This document shows positions 8,328 to 16,178 of a DNA stretch of 34,578 nucleotides, piece after piece. The DNA comes from CAZCBN01 sp964496975. GTDB taxonomy: Bacteria; Planctomycetota; Phycisphaerae; Phycisphaerales; UBA1924. The notes beneath the pieces were generated by a model that had not been told where the DNA came from, did no database searches, and saw nothing but the letters and a program-made list of their open reading frames with translations. The stretch's first letter is position 1; each line of letters starts with the position of its first letter. The stretch spans positions 1 through 34,578 of the forward strand of contig CAZCBN010000024.1 of assembly GCA_964496975.1 (NCBI GenBank). Direction: 5' to 3'. The position numbers were made by a program, and so were the translations under genes.

Positions 8328-9119
8328 ATGTACTACGGCGTTCAACTCGCCACTTCCGGGCTCCTGACGGGGCTGTACCGCACCGACGTCGCGGCGAACA
8401 ACCTGGCGAACGTGAACACCACAGGGTTCAAGCCGGACACGTCGCTTGTGCGGCAGCGGGCGGTGGTGACCACCGAGGATGGGGTGGGGCACCTGCCGAG
8501 CAACGAGCTGCTGGAGCGGTTGGGGGCTGGGGTGCACTTGGCCCCGAATCGGGTGAACTTCGGGCAGGGGCCGCTGAGCGAGACAGGCCAACCCCTTGAT
8601 GTGGCGATCCAGGGCGAGGGGTTCTTTGTCGTCCGGTCGGCGGCGTCGGGGCGGACGGACACGATCCGGCTGACGCGGGACGGGCGGTTCACGCTCGACG
8701 CGGCGGGGCGGCTCGTGAGCGCGTCGACCGGCATGCCGGTGCTCAACTCGGCGAACGGCGTCATCAACGTCGGCGGGCCTGACGTGCGGCCCGAGCGGGT
8801 GACGATCAACGGCGACGGCGTGGTTGAGGTGGACGGCGACCCCGTCGGGCGGTTGCAGGTCGTGGACGTCGCGGACCGGACGTCGCTCAAGAAAGTCGGC
8901 GACGGGCAGTTCGCGATCACGCCGCAGGCGTACGGCTCGCGGCGTCCGGCGACGGGGATTGTGCGGCAGGGGACGCTGGAGCTCTCGGGTGTTGAGCCGG
9001 TGACGGCGATGCTCGCGGTGCAGACGGCGGCGCGGACGGTGTCTGCGGCGACGTCGATGATCCAGACGCAGGACCGGATGATGGAGCGGGCGATCAACAC
9101 GTTCGGGCGGGTGGGGTAG
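8328..9119 (+). CDS. flgF: Flagellar proximal rod protein FlgF
   Basis: A 263-residue rod protein of the FlgF/FlgG family, exported by the flagellar type III system. The N terminus holds the rod/hook signature AANNLANVNTTGFKPD (about 24-39). The central part has the QGEGFFVV and TRDGRFTLDAAGRLV stretches of the family, and the C terminus is the amphipathic helix needed for axial packing (MLAVQTAARTVSAATSMIQTQDRMMERAINTFG). It is assigned FlgF rather than FlgG by position just before a clearer FlgG. ATG 8328 starts the conserved helix. The frame is open upstream to 8250, but that stretch would cover the putative promoter. Confidence 0.88.
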   Translation: MYYGVQLATSGLLTGLYRTDVAANNLANVNTTGFKPDTSLVRQRAVVTTEDGVGHLPSNELLERLGAGVHLAPNRVNFGQGPLSETGQPLDVAIQGEGFFVVRSAASGRTDTIRLTRDGRFTLDAAGRLVSASTGMPVLNSANGVINVGGPDVRPERVTINGDGVVEVDGDPVGRLQVVDVADRTSLKKVGDGQFAITPQAYGSRRPATGIVRQGTLELSGVEPVTAMLAVQTAARTVSAATSMIQTQDRMMERAINTFGRVG

Positions 9120-9202
9120 TCGACCGGGGTGAGGGGTCGGGCGGGTCCGTGCGTGGATCCGCGGGCGGATCTGTTGCTGGCGCAGGGTGAGGGACGCTTG
9201 GC

Positions 9203-10009
9203 ATGGCGAACATCGCGCTTCAATCGGCGGCGACGGGGCTCAGCGCGTTGAACACGCGGCTGGACGTGATCGCGAACAACCTGGCGAACTCGAACACGGA
9301 CGGCTTCAAGGCGAGCCGGGCGAACTTTGAGGACTTGCTCTATCTGGAGCGTTCGCAGCCGGGCGTTGAGAACGCGAACGGGGACCAGAAGCCGACGGGG
9401 CTGTACGTGGGGCTTGGCGTTCGGGTATCGGGGACGCAGGTGGACTTCGCGCCCGGCCCGCCGCGGAACACGGAGCGCGAGCTCGACATGATGATCGAGG
9501 GGTCGGGCTTCTTTCAGGTTGGGGTGGAGGACGAGCTCGGGGGCGGCATCGCGTACACGCGGGCCGGGAACTTCACGCTGAACTCGGACAACGAGATCGT
9601 GCTGGCGAACAGCCAGGGGCGGCGGCTGATCCCCGAGATCCAGATCCCCGAGGAGGCGACGGGGATCGAGATTGATCCGAACGGGCGCATCTTCGTGAAC
9701 CAGCCCGGCGAGGTAGAGCCGCAGGAGATCGGGCAGATCGAGCTCGTGACGTTCATCAACCCGACGGGGCTCCGGCAGGTGGGGGAGAACCTGTATGTGG
9801 AGTCTCCGGCGAGCGGCCCGCCGGTGCTCGGGGAACCGGGCACGGAGTTCCGAGGGACGATTCTGCAGCGGTTTTTGGAGGCCTCCAACGTCGACCCGAC
9901 GCGGGAGCTTGTTGAGCTGATCCGCACGCAGCGGGCGTTTGAGCTGAACAGCCAGAGCATCCGCGCGGCGGACGAGGCGTTGCGGACGATCGGGCAGATC
10001 CGTCAGTAA
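9203..10009 (+). CDS. flgG: Flagellar distal rod protein FlgG
   Basis: Distal rod subunit of 268 residues, close to the usual 260. The N-terminal helix carries the signature IANNLANSNTDGFKASRANFEDLLY; the middle has GSGFFQV and YTRAGNFTLNSDNEIVLANSQG; the C terminus ends SNVDPTRELVELIRTQRAFELNSQSI and then RAADEALRTIGQIRQ, characteristic of FlgG. It follows flgF by 83 bases and precedes flgA by 35, consistent with one operon. The protein would form the driveshaft passing through the P and L rings encoded by flgI and flgH in the same cluster. Confidence 0.95.
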   Translation: MANIALQSAATGLSALNTRLDVIANNLANSNTDGFKASRANFEDLLYLERSQPGVENANGDQKPTGLYVGLGVRVSGTQVDFAPGPPRNTERELDMMIEGSGFFQVGVEDELGGGIAYTRAGNFTLNSDNEIVLANSQGRRLIPEIQIPEEATGIEIDPNGRIFVNQPGEVEPQEIGQIELVTFINPTGLRQVGENLYVESPASGPPVLGEPGTEFRGTILQRFLEASNVDPTRELVELIRTQRAFELNSQSIRAADEALRTIGQIRQ

Positions 10010-10044
10010 CGCGGGGCGTTGAGCGCGGGCCCGAGGAGTGGCCG

Positions 10045-11280
10045 ATGGTTGCTGGTTTCGCGGCAAGCTCGGGCGGGCGGCGGGGGCGGGTGGCGCCGCG
10101 GTCGCGGCGCGCGGCCGCGATGCGGGCGATGGGCGCGATGCGGGCGCTCTGGGCGTGTCTGTGCCTGGTCGCTGCGCGGGCCGCTGCGGCGGCGGATGTG
10201 GGCCCGATCATCGTGGAACTGCGGGACGCCGTGGTCGTGGACGCGGGGGTGCCGATCCGCGTGTCGGACGTCGCGTGGCTCACGCCGGCGCACGGGGGCA
10301 CGGCGGCGATGGCGGACGCCTTGGTCGCGGGAGCGTTCGACGAGCTCGACGCGGCGGGCGGCTCGGGCGAGGGGGGCTGGCGGCGCGTGACGGTGGACGA
10401 GGTGCGGCGGGCGCTCGAGGGCGTGCCGGGGGTGAACTGGGGGCGGGTGTCGCTCCGCGGGTCTGCGGCGGCGGTGCGCGTGCGGCGAGAGGCGGGGGCC
10501 GCGGCGGCGACGCCTGCCGCGGAGCGCACGGGCGCCGAGGCCGCGGGCGAGCGCGAGTGGGGCGCGGGGAGCGTGGGCGAGCTGATCCGGCCGCGAGTTG
10601 CGGCGTTTTTGGGTGTGGAGGCGGCGGACCTGCGGCTGGGGTTTGACGAGCGGGACGCGGGTGTGCTGGACTCGGCGGTGGACGGGCGGGTGGTGCACCT
10701 GCGGCCCATGTCGATGTCGGGGCGGATGCCGGTGGCGGTGACGGTGTACGACGGGGACCGGGTGGTGCTGTCGCGGACGATCCGCGTGGACGCGAGCGTG
10801 CGCCGTCGGGTGCTCGTGGCGACGGACCGGCTGGAACGGGGCGCGCGGCTCGGCGAGGCGGCGGTGCGGGAGGACGAGCAGTGGCTCTCGCCCGAGGTGG
10901 TGCCGGCGAGCCGCGCGGCGGTGGCGGACGGCGTGCTGCGCGGGCGGATGCAGGCGGGCTCGATCGTGCGGGCCGATGACCTGGAGGCGCCGCGTGTGGT
11001 GGCGCGCGGGGACGAGGTGCAGGTGCACTGCGTCACGCGCGGGGCGCTGGTGCAGACCAAGGGCCGGGCGCGGCAGGACGCGCGGGCGGGCGAGGTGATC
11101 GAGGTGGAACTGCCGGGCGGTCGGCGGGCGATGGCGCGGATCAACGAGCGGGGGTGGGCGGTGCTGAGCGACCTGGCCGGGACGGACGGCCCTTCGGCGC
11201 CGGACGCGGCGACCCATGCCGCGACCGATGCCGCGACCGATGCCGCGTCCGCTGCGGCGGTGAAGGAGGGTGGGCAATGA
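10045..11280 (+). CDS. flgA: Flagellar P-ring assembly chaperone FlgA
   Basis: A periplasmic chaperone for P-ring (FlgI) assembly. The 411-residue protein is longer than typical FlgA (about 220 to 350). It has a signal segment (MRALWACLCLVAARAAAAADV, about residues 32-52), an Ala-rich divergent middle, a SAF domain from about 252 (RRVLVATDRLERGARLGEAA) and the FlgA C-terminal beta domain (RGALVQTKGRARQDARAGEV... to about 387). An Ala/Thr/Asp tail is encoded by a 12-base tandem repeat. ATG 10045 is supported by GAGGAG six bases upstream; later in-frame ATGs at 10120-10138 would give a shorter leader peptide. Its stop overlaps the flgH start (ATGA), indicating translational coupling. Confidence 0.85.
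   Translation: MVAGFAASSGGRRGRVAPRSRRAAAMRAMGAMRALWACLCLVAARAAAAADVGPIIVELRDAVVVDAGVPIRVSDVAWLTPAHGGTAAMADALVAGAFDELDAAGGSGEGGWRRVTVDEVRRALEGVPGVNWGRVSLRGSAAAVRVRREAGAAAATPAAERTGAEAAGEREWGAGSVGELIRPRVAAFLGVEAADLRLGFDERDAGVLDSAVDGRVVHLRPMSMSGRMPVAVTVYDGDRVVLSRTIRVDASVRRRVLVATDRLERGARLGEAAVREDEQWLSPEVVPASRAAVADGVLRGRMQAGSIVRADDLEAPRVVARGDEVQVHCVTRGALVQTKGRARQDARAGEVIEVELPGGRRAMARINERGWAVLSDLAGTDGPSAPDAATHAATDAATDAASAAAVKEGGQ
11209..11256 (+). repeat. 12-bp tandem repeat (about 4 copies) in the flgA 3' end
   Basis: GCGACCCATGCC at 11209, then two exact copies of GCGACCGATGCC (11221-11244) and a degenerate fourth copy. Each encodes four residues (Ala-Thr-His/Asp-Ala). The array lies outside the conserved FlgA domain and its length could vary between strains without breaking the frame. 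Confidence 0.8.
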
Positions 11281-12008
11281 GCGTGAAGCGTGCGGCGGCG
11301 GGCGGCGTGGGCGGCTTCGGCCGGCGTTATTGGGCGAGTGCGGCGGTGTGTCCCGCGGTGTGGATCGCGGCGCCGGCGGCGGGGCAGAGCCTGTTTTTGC
11401 TGGCGCCGCCGCCGATGGTGAACGCGGAGGGGCAGCCGGACCAACTGGCGGAGCTGCGTGTGACGAGCATGTTCTTTGTGCAGCCTCCGACGCCCAAGAC
11501 GTTCAAGATTCATGACATCGTGTCGATCATCATCGACGAGAACACCCGGGCGAGCAGCCAGCAGACGCTGGAGACGACGAAGGAGCTCCAGCTTCAGAGC
11601 CGGGTGAACGGGCTTGTCGACCCGCTGGAGCTGCTGGAGCTTCGGCTGCGGCAGGGGGACATCAACAACCTGACGCTGGCGGACGTGGACCACCAGAACG
11701 AGTTCACGGGCGAGGGGCAGTACGACCGGACGGACCGGATCTCGGCGCGGGTGGCGGCGCGGGTGATCGACGTGAAGCCGAACGGGACGCTGGTGCTGGA
11801 GGCGACGAAGGACGTGGGGACGGACGAGGAGCGGCGGATCGTGAAGCTGTCCGGGCTTGCGCGGCAGGAGGACATCACGGACGCGAACACGGTGCTGTCG
11901 AGCCAGATGGCGGACCTTCGGGTGGAGATGCTGCACGAGGGCGAGCTGCGGAAGTCGTCCAAGAAGGGGCTGATCACCGGGGTTCTGGACGCGTTGTTCA
12001 ACTTCTGA
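11277..12008 (+). CDS. flgH: Flagellar L-ring protein FlgH
   Basis: Forms the outer-membrane L ring around the rod. The 243-residue product matches the usual size of about 230. Diagnostic stretches include HDIVSIIIDENTRASS, FTGEGQYDRTDRISARVAARVIDVKPNGTLVLEATKDV, and the C-terminal LSGLARQEDITDANTVLSSQMADLRVE. The start overlaps the flgA stop by four bases. There is a hydrophobic export segment (about 18-36), but the only nearby Cys (Cys25, in AAVCP) is not in a proper lipobox, whereas FlgH is normally a lipoprotein. It may be processed by signal peptidase I (APAAGQS) instead. A sigma-54-like element begins 12 bases after its stop. Confidence 0.92.
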   Translation: MSVKRAAAGGVGGFGRRYWASAAVCPAVWIAAPAAGQSLFLLAPPPMVNAEGQPDQLAELRVTSMFFVQPPTPKTFKIHDIVSIIIDENTRASSQQTLETTKELQLQSRVNGLVDPLELLELRLRQGDINNLTLADVDHQNEFTGEGQYDRTDRISARVAARVIDVKPNGTLVLEATKDVGTDEERRIVKLSGLARQEDITDANTVLSSQMADLRVEMLHEGELRKSSKKGLITGVLDALFNF

Positions 12009-12020
12009 TTGGGGCTGGCG

Positions 12021-12036
12021 TGGCACGCGGCTTGCG
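12021..12036 (+). promoter_or_regulatory. Sigma-54-type -24/-12 promoter upstream of flgI
   Basis: TGGCACG (12021-12027), four bases, TTGC (12032-12035): a full match to the -24/-12 consensus with correct spacing. The predicted start is about 12047, immediately before the GTG codon at 12048. It shares the 14-base core TGGCACGCGGCTTG with the element before flgF. Chance occurrence twice, in the right orientation before flagellar genes, seems unlikely. Confidence 0.55.
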
Positions 12037-12047
12037 ACGCCGCGGAT

Positions 12048-13190
12048 GTGAAGACGCGCACGTTTCAAGCGGTGTGGGGGCAGGGCGGCACGCGGCGCGG
12101 GCTGTGGGCGGGCGCAGCGAGGCTGGCGGCCGCGGCGGCTGTGGTCGCGGGGCTGCTCGGACCGGCGTCGGCGAACACGGTTCGCGATGTGACGCGTCTG
12201 GCGGGCGAGGGCGAGTCGGTGTTGCAGGGCCTCGGGCTTGTGGTGGGCCTCCCTGGGACGGGGGACGGCGGCCGCGAGCTGACGATGGTGCGGCCCCTGG
12301 CCGAGTTGCTCGGTCGAAACGGCAACCCGGTGGCGAGCTTCGAGGAACTCCGGAACAGCCGGTCGGTGGCGCTCGTCATGGTGACGTGCGTGGTGCCGCG
12401 CGGCGGGGCCAAGGTGGACGACACGCTGGACGTGCGCGTGAGCGTGGTGAACAGCGCGACGAGCCTGGTGGGCGGGGAGCTGTACATCTCGCCGATGACG
12501 GCGGGCCGGCCCGGCGGGCAGGTGTACGCGTTTGCGCAGGGCCCGGTGATCGTGGAGACCGCGGACCCCGCGACGACCGGCGTGGTGCCGGGCGGGGCGC
12601 GGGTGGTGCGGAACGTGGAGACGACGCCGGCGGTCGCCGAGGCGTTTGATCTGATTCTGGACACGCCCTACGCGGGCTGGGCCGCGGCGACGTACATCGC
12701 CCGGACGGTGAACGACGCCTACTTGCTGACGACCGATCCGCTGGCCGAGAAGATCGCGCGGGTGCTGGACCCGCGGACGGTCCGCGTGCTGGTGCCGGAG
12801 GTTGAGCGGGAGTACCCGGCGGCGTTCGTGGCGGACGTGCTGAACACGCCGATCACGCCGGCGCAGCTCGGTGTCGCGGCGATGGTGGTGGCGAACACGA
12901 AGACCGGGGCGATCGTGGTGACGGGCGACGTGCAGCTGAGCCCGGCGGTGATCACGCACAACGACCTGGTGATCACGACGACGATCCCCGCGCCCGTGCC
13001 CACGCCCGAAACGCCCGTGGTCGAGCGGAACCGCTGGGCGGGCGTGGGGGAGGGCGCGCGGGTGCAGGACCTGCTGACGGCCTTCCGGCAGTTGGACGTG
13101 CCGCCGATGGCGCAGATCCAGATCCTGCAGATGCTGCACAAGGCGGGGAAGCTGCACGGCAAGCTGATCGTGGACGGCGCGGAGAGCTGA
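12048..13190 (+). CDS. flgI: Flagellar P-ring protein FlgI
   Basis: Periplasmic P-ring subunit of 380 residues with the GTG start at 12048. It has a signal peptide (LAAAAAVVAGLLGPASA), then the FlgI N-terminal signature RDVTRLAGEGESVLQGLGLV followed by VGLPGTGD, and the C-terminal stretch VQDLLTAFRQLDVPPMAQIQ followed by ILQMLHKAGKLHGKLIV typical of FlgI. The start is uncertain. The frame also begins with a TTG at 12009 right after the flgH stop, but that choice would translate through the sigma-54-like element. A GTG at 12072 would give a more compact signal peptide and is equally possible if transcription starts near 12047. Confidence 0.92.
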   Translation: MKTRTFQAVWGQGGTRRGLWAGAARLAAAAAVVAGLLGPASANTVRDVTRLAGEGESVLQGLGLVVGLPGTGDGGRELTMVRPLAELLGRNGNPVASFEELRNSRSVALVMVTCVVPRGGAKVDDTLDVRVSVVNSATSLVGGELYISPMTAGRPGGQVYAFAQGPVIVETADPATTGVVPGGARVVRNVETTPAVAEAFDLILDTPYAGWAAATYIARTVNDAYLLTTDPLAEKIARVLDPRTVRVLVPEVEREYPAAFVADVLNTPITPAQLGVAAMVVANTKTGAIVVTGDVQLSPAVITHNDLVITTTIPAPVPTPETPVVERNRWAGVGEGARVQDLLTAFRQLDVPPMAQIQILQMLHKAGKLHGKLIVDGAES

Positions 13191-13216
13191 GCACTCGCAC
13201 GGAGGCACGGCACGCC

Positions 13217-13723
13217 ATGGACGGCGGAACGGCAATCGTCTCGGGCGCGGGCCCGCTGGGCGGCGCGGCGTGGGGAGGGGGGGCGGCCTTGCGGCCGCTC
13301 GCCGGCTCCGCGGGGCGCGGCTTCGACTTTTCCAGCGTGCTGGGCCGTGGCGGCGCCGCGGGCCCGCACGCGGTTCTGCAATCCGGGCGCGGGCCGGCCG
13401 GCGCTGCGTCAACGGAGGCGGGGGCCGCCGAGGCCGAGGCGCGGGGCGTGGCGGAGCAACTGATCGCAGTGACGTTTGTGCAGCCCGCGCTGGAATCGCT
13501 CCGGTCGGCCGATGGGGCGGCGGAGCCCTTCAAGCCGAATGAGGCGGAACGCGCATTCCGTGCGCTGCACGACGCGCAAACCGCGCTGGAGATCACGCGT
13601 TCCGCGCGGTTCCCGCTCGTGGAACGGGTGGTACGCGATGTGCTGAGGACTTCCGGCGGCAGCGGGGACGGGCTCCGCGGTGGGGCGTCGGCCGCCGCCG
13701 CGGTTGGACGGGGGTTGGGATGA
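13217..13723 (+). CDS. flgJ: FlgJ-like rod-binding protein (no muramidase domain)
   Basis: A 168-residue protein. Its middle part (about 77-145: AEQLIAVTFVQPALESLR ... FKPNEAERAFRALHDAQTAL) resembles the rod-binding domain of FlgJ, which caps the growing rod. The C-terminal peptidoglycan hydrolase domain of enterobacterial FlgJ is absent, as in many other bacteria. The first 70 residues are Gly/Ala-rich and probably disordered. GGAGG lies about 13 bases before the ATG. The stop overlaps the flgN start by four bases. The assignment rests on modest similarity plus position between flgI and flgN/flgK. Confidence 0.6.
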   Translation: MDGGTAIVSGAGPLGGAAWGGGAALRPLAGSAGRGFDFSSVLGRGGAAGPHAVLQSGRGPAGAASTEAGAAEAEARGVAEQLIAVTFVQPALESLRSADGAAEPFKPNEAERAFRALHDAQTALEITRSARFPLVERVVRDVLRTSGGSGDGLRGGASAAAAVGRGLG

Positions 13724-14337
13724 GCGGCACGGGACACAGCGCTGGTCATGGCACGGGGCACGGCTCGACGCTTGCCGCCCGCATGGGGCGCGGCGCCGGC
13801 GCGGCGGGGGCCGCGGGGCCCGCGCGTCCGATGGGCGAGGCGCTCGACGATCTGCTCGGCGGCTTTGTCGGCGCGTACGAGGACCTGCTCGCGGCGCTGG
13901 CGGAGCACAAGGTCGCGATCGCGAAGGCCGACGGCCCGGCGATCGTCGACGCGTCGGAGCGCGAGCGGGCGGCGCTGCTGCGGATCGAGGCGCTGGAGGC
14001 CGAGCGGCGGGCGCTGCTCGGGCTGCGGCCCGCGTCGGCGCGGGGGCCCGGGGCGGCCGACTCCGCGGGCGAGCCAACGCTCTCGGCGCTCGCGAAGAGC
14101 CAGGACGAGCCCCGGCGGTCGCGGCTCGTGGCCCAGGCGGAGCGGCTCCGCGAGCTGATGCGCGAGGCGGTGGCGCGGCAGCGGGTCGTTCGCCTCGCGA
14201 GCGAGTCGGTGATGACGCACATGCGCGGCGTGATGGGGCAGGTGGCGGCGCGGCTGAGCCACGCGGGGACGTACGGCCGACTCGGCCGGGTGGACGCGGG
14301 GCACGTGCACATGAGCGCGGTGGACGTGCGGTCGTAG
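13720..14337 (+). CDS. flgN: FlgN-type flagellar export chaperone
   Basis: FlgN binds the hook-junction proteins FlgK and FlgL before export, and both are encoded just downstream. The 205-residue product is mostly long alpha helices: residues 40-100 (LDDLLGGFVGAYEDLLAALA ... ERERAALLRIEALEAERRAL) and 130-185. A Gly/His-rich N-terminal tail and a linker at about 100-125 are probably disordered. FlgN proteins are poorly conserved in sequence, so the call combines helical content, length and gene order. It overlaps flgJ by four bases. Confidence 0.75.
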   Translation: MSGTGHSAGHGTGHGSTLAARMGRGAGAAGAAGPARPMGEALDDLLGGFVGAYEDLLAALAEHKVAIAKADGPAIVDASERERAALLRIEALEAERRALLGLRPASARGPGAADSAGEPTLSALAKSQDEPRRSRLVAQAERLRELMREAVARQRVVRLASESVMTHMRGVMGQVAARLSHAGTYGRLGRVDAGHVHMSAVDVRS

Positions 14338-14423
14338 CGGCGCACGGTTCGGTGCGATGAACGGCGCGGCGGGCGACCGCCGCGGGGCGAACGGGGCGCT
14401 GGGGCCCGACGGGGGTGTGACGC

Positions 14424-16157
14424 GTGAGCCTGACGGCGGCGATCCAGATCGGTCGGTCGGCGCTGGTGTCGAGCCAGGTCGGCATCCAGGTGGCGGGCAA
14501 CAACCTCGCCAACGCGGCGACGCCTGGCTATTCGCGCCAGGTGCTCGGGCTCACGCCGACGCGGGACCAGATCCTCTCCAACTACACCGCGGGCCGCGGC
14601 GTCAGCATCGAGCGCATCCAGCGGCAGGTGGACGAGGCGCTCGAGGCGAGGCTCCGGGCCGGCCTGGCGGACGAGGCCTCGGCGGCGACGCGGCTCGACG
14701 TGCTGAGCCAGCTCGAGAGCACGCTGAACGAGCTGAGCGGCTCGGACCTCTCGACGGAACTGACGGACTTCTTCAACGTCTGGAGCGACGCGGCGAACCT
14801 GATCAACTCGGACGCCGTCGTGGTGCAGCAGGGGGCGAGCCTCGCGTCGTTCGTGCGGTCGCTCCGCACGGACCTGACGGACCTGCGTGGGCAGATCGAG
14901 ACGCAGATCGACTCCCGCGTGCAGCGGGCGGACGCGCTGCTCGACGAGCTCGCGACAATCAACCGCTCGATCACGGCGTCCGAAACGGCGGCGGGCGAGG
15001 CGAACGCGCTGCGCGACCGCCGCGCCGAGCTGCTCGCCGAGCTCAGCACGCTCTTTGAGGTGACGGCCGTCGAGGACAACCAGGGCCTGGTGGACGTGTA
15101 CGTCGGCACAACGCCCGTGGTGCTCGCCGGCGAGAACCGCGGCCTGGGCGTGCAGCGGCGCTCGCTGGGCGATCGGGTCAGCACGCAGGTGGTGCTGGGG
15201 AGCGACCAGACGCCGCTCGAGGTGTCGAGCGGCAGCCTGGGCGGCCTGCTCGCGACGCGCGACGGCGAGATCGACGCGACGCTCGACCGGCTCGACGAGA
15301 TCGCCGCGAACCTCATCTTCGAGGTGAACAAGCTGCACGCCACGGGCGTGACGCGGTCGCCCGGGCGGCTGGCGACGTCGTCGCTCGCCTTCGCAGCGGC
15401 GGACCGCGACGTCCCGCTCAACAGCCCAACGAACGGCTCGGTCTCGGGCCTCCCGTTCCAGCCGAAGAACGGCGGCTTTTTCGTCAACGTCGTGAACGAC
15501 GCGACGGGCACAGTGCGGCGGACGCGCATCGACGTGGACCTGGACGGCTTGACGGACACGCTCGCCGCGGGCGTGGACGACGACACCTCGGCGCAGGACA
15601 TCGCCGACGCGCTGAACGCCGTGCCGGGCATCACCGCGGGCTTCACGCCGGACGGGCGGCTCTCGGTGACGGCCGATCGAGGCTTCTCGTTCAGCTTCTC
15701 CGAGGACAGCTCGGACGTGCTGGGCGTGTTCGGCGTCAACGGCTTCTTCACGGGGCAGTCGGGCCTCGACATCGGCGTGCGGTCCGAGCTGGAGCGGAAC
15801 CCCTCCCTGCTCGCCAAGGGCCGGCTCAACGGGACGGCGCTCGTCGAGAACGGCACGGCGCTTGCGATCACCGACCTGCGCAGCAACTCGATCAGCCGGC
15901 TGGGGTCGGTCAGCATCCGGCAGAGCTGGTCGGACGCGGTCGCCTCGGTCGGGGTCCAGACGGGCTTCGCCGAGACGGCGCAGGAAGCGGCGACCCTCGT
16001 CCGCGAGAGCCTTCAGGCGCAGAAGTTCGGCCTCAGCGGGGTGAGCGTGGACGAGGAAACGATCAACTTGCTGACCTTTCAGCGGCAGTTTCAGGGGGCG
16101 GCGCAGCTTGTCAGCATCGCGGACGAACTCCTGAACACGCTGATCTCGATCGCGTGA
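14424..16157 (+). CDS. flgK: Flagellar hook-associated protein 1 (FlgK)
   Basis: Forms the first junction ring between hook and filament. The 577-residue product begins with the conserved axial helix: SLTAAIQIGRSALVSSQVGI, then QVAGNNLANAATPGYSRQ. It then has the coiled region with ELTDFFNVWSDAA, and ends SVDEETINLLTFQRQFQGAA and QLVSIADELLNTLISIA, the usual FlgK C terminus. An inserted beta-rich domain (about 350-470) contains an IN-motif-like segment (RTRIDVDLDGL... DDDTSAQDIADALNAV). The start is GTG 14424; no strong Shine-Dalgarno is visible. flgL follows 21 bases later. Confidence 0.95.
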   Translation: MSLTAAIQIGRSALVSSQVGIQVAGNNLANAATPGYSRQVLGLTPTRDQILSNYTAGRGVSIERIQRQVDEALEARLRAGLADEASAATRLDVLSQLESTLNELSGSDLSTELTDFFNVWSDAANLINSDAVVVQQGASLASFVRSLRTDLTDLRGQIETQIDSRVQRADALLDELATINRSITASETAAGEANALRDRRAELLAELSTLFEVTAVEDNQGLVDVYVGTTPVVLAGENRGLGVQRRSLGDRVSTQVVLGSDQTPLEVSSGSLGGLLATRDGEIDATLDRLDEIAANLIFEVNKLHATGVTRSPGRLATSSLAFAAADRDVPLNSPTNGSVSGLPFQPKNGGFFVNVVNDATGTVRRTRIDVDLDGLTDTLAAGVDDDTSAQDIADALNAVPGITAGFTPDGRLSVTADRGFSFSFSEDSSDVLGVFGVNGFFTGQSGLDIGVRSELERNPSLLAKGRLNGTALVENGTALAITDLRSNSISRLGSVSIRQSWSDAVASVGVQTGFAETAQEAATLVRESLQAQKFGLSGVSVDEETINLLTFQRQFQGAAQLVSIADELLNTLISIA

Positions 16158-16178
16158 TCGACGCGGGGAACCAGGCCC

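Noticed and set aside
9756..13412. A 1218-codon minus-strand open frame antisense to flgG-flgA-flgH-flgI
   Set aside because: Arg/His/Pro-rich shadow of real plus-strand genes, without recognisable domains or a plausible start region.
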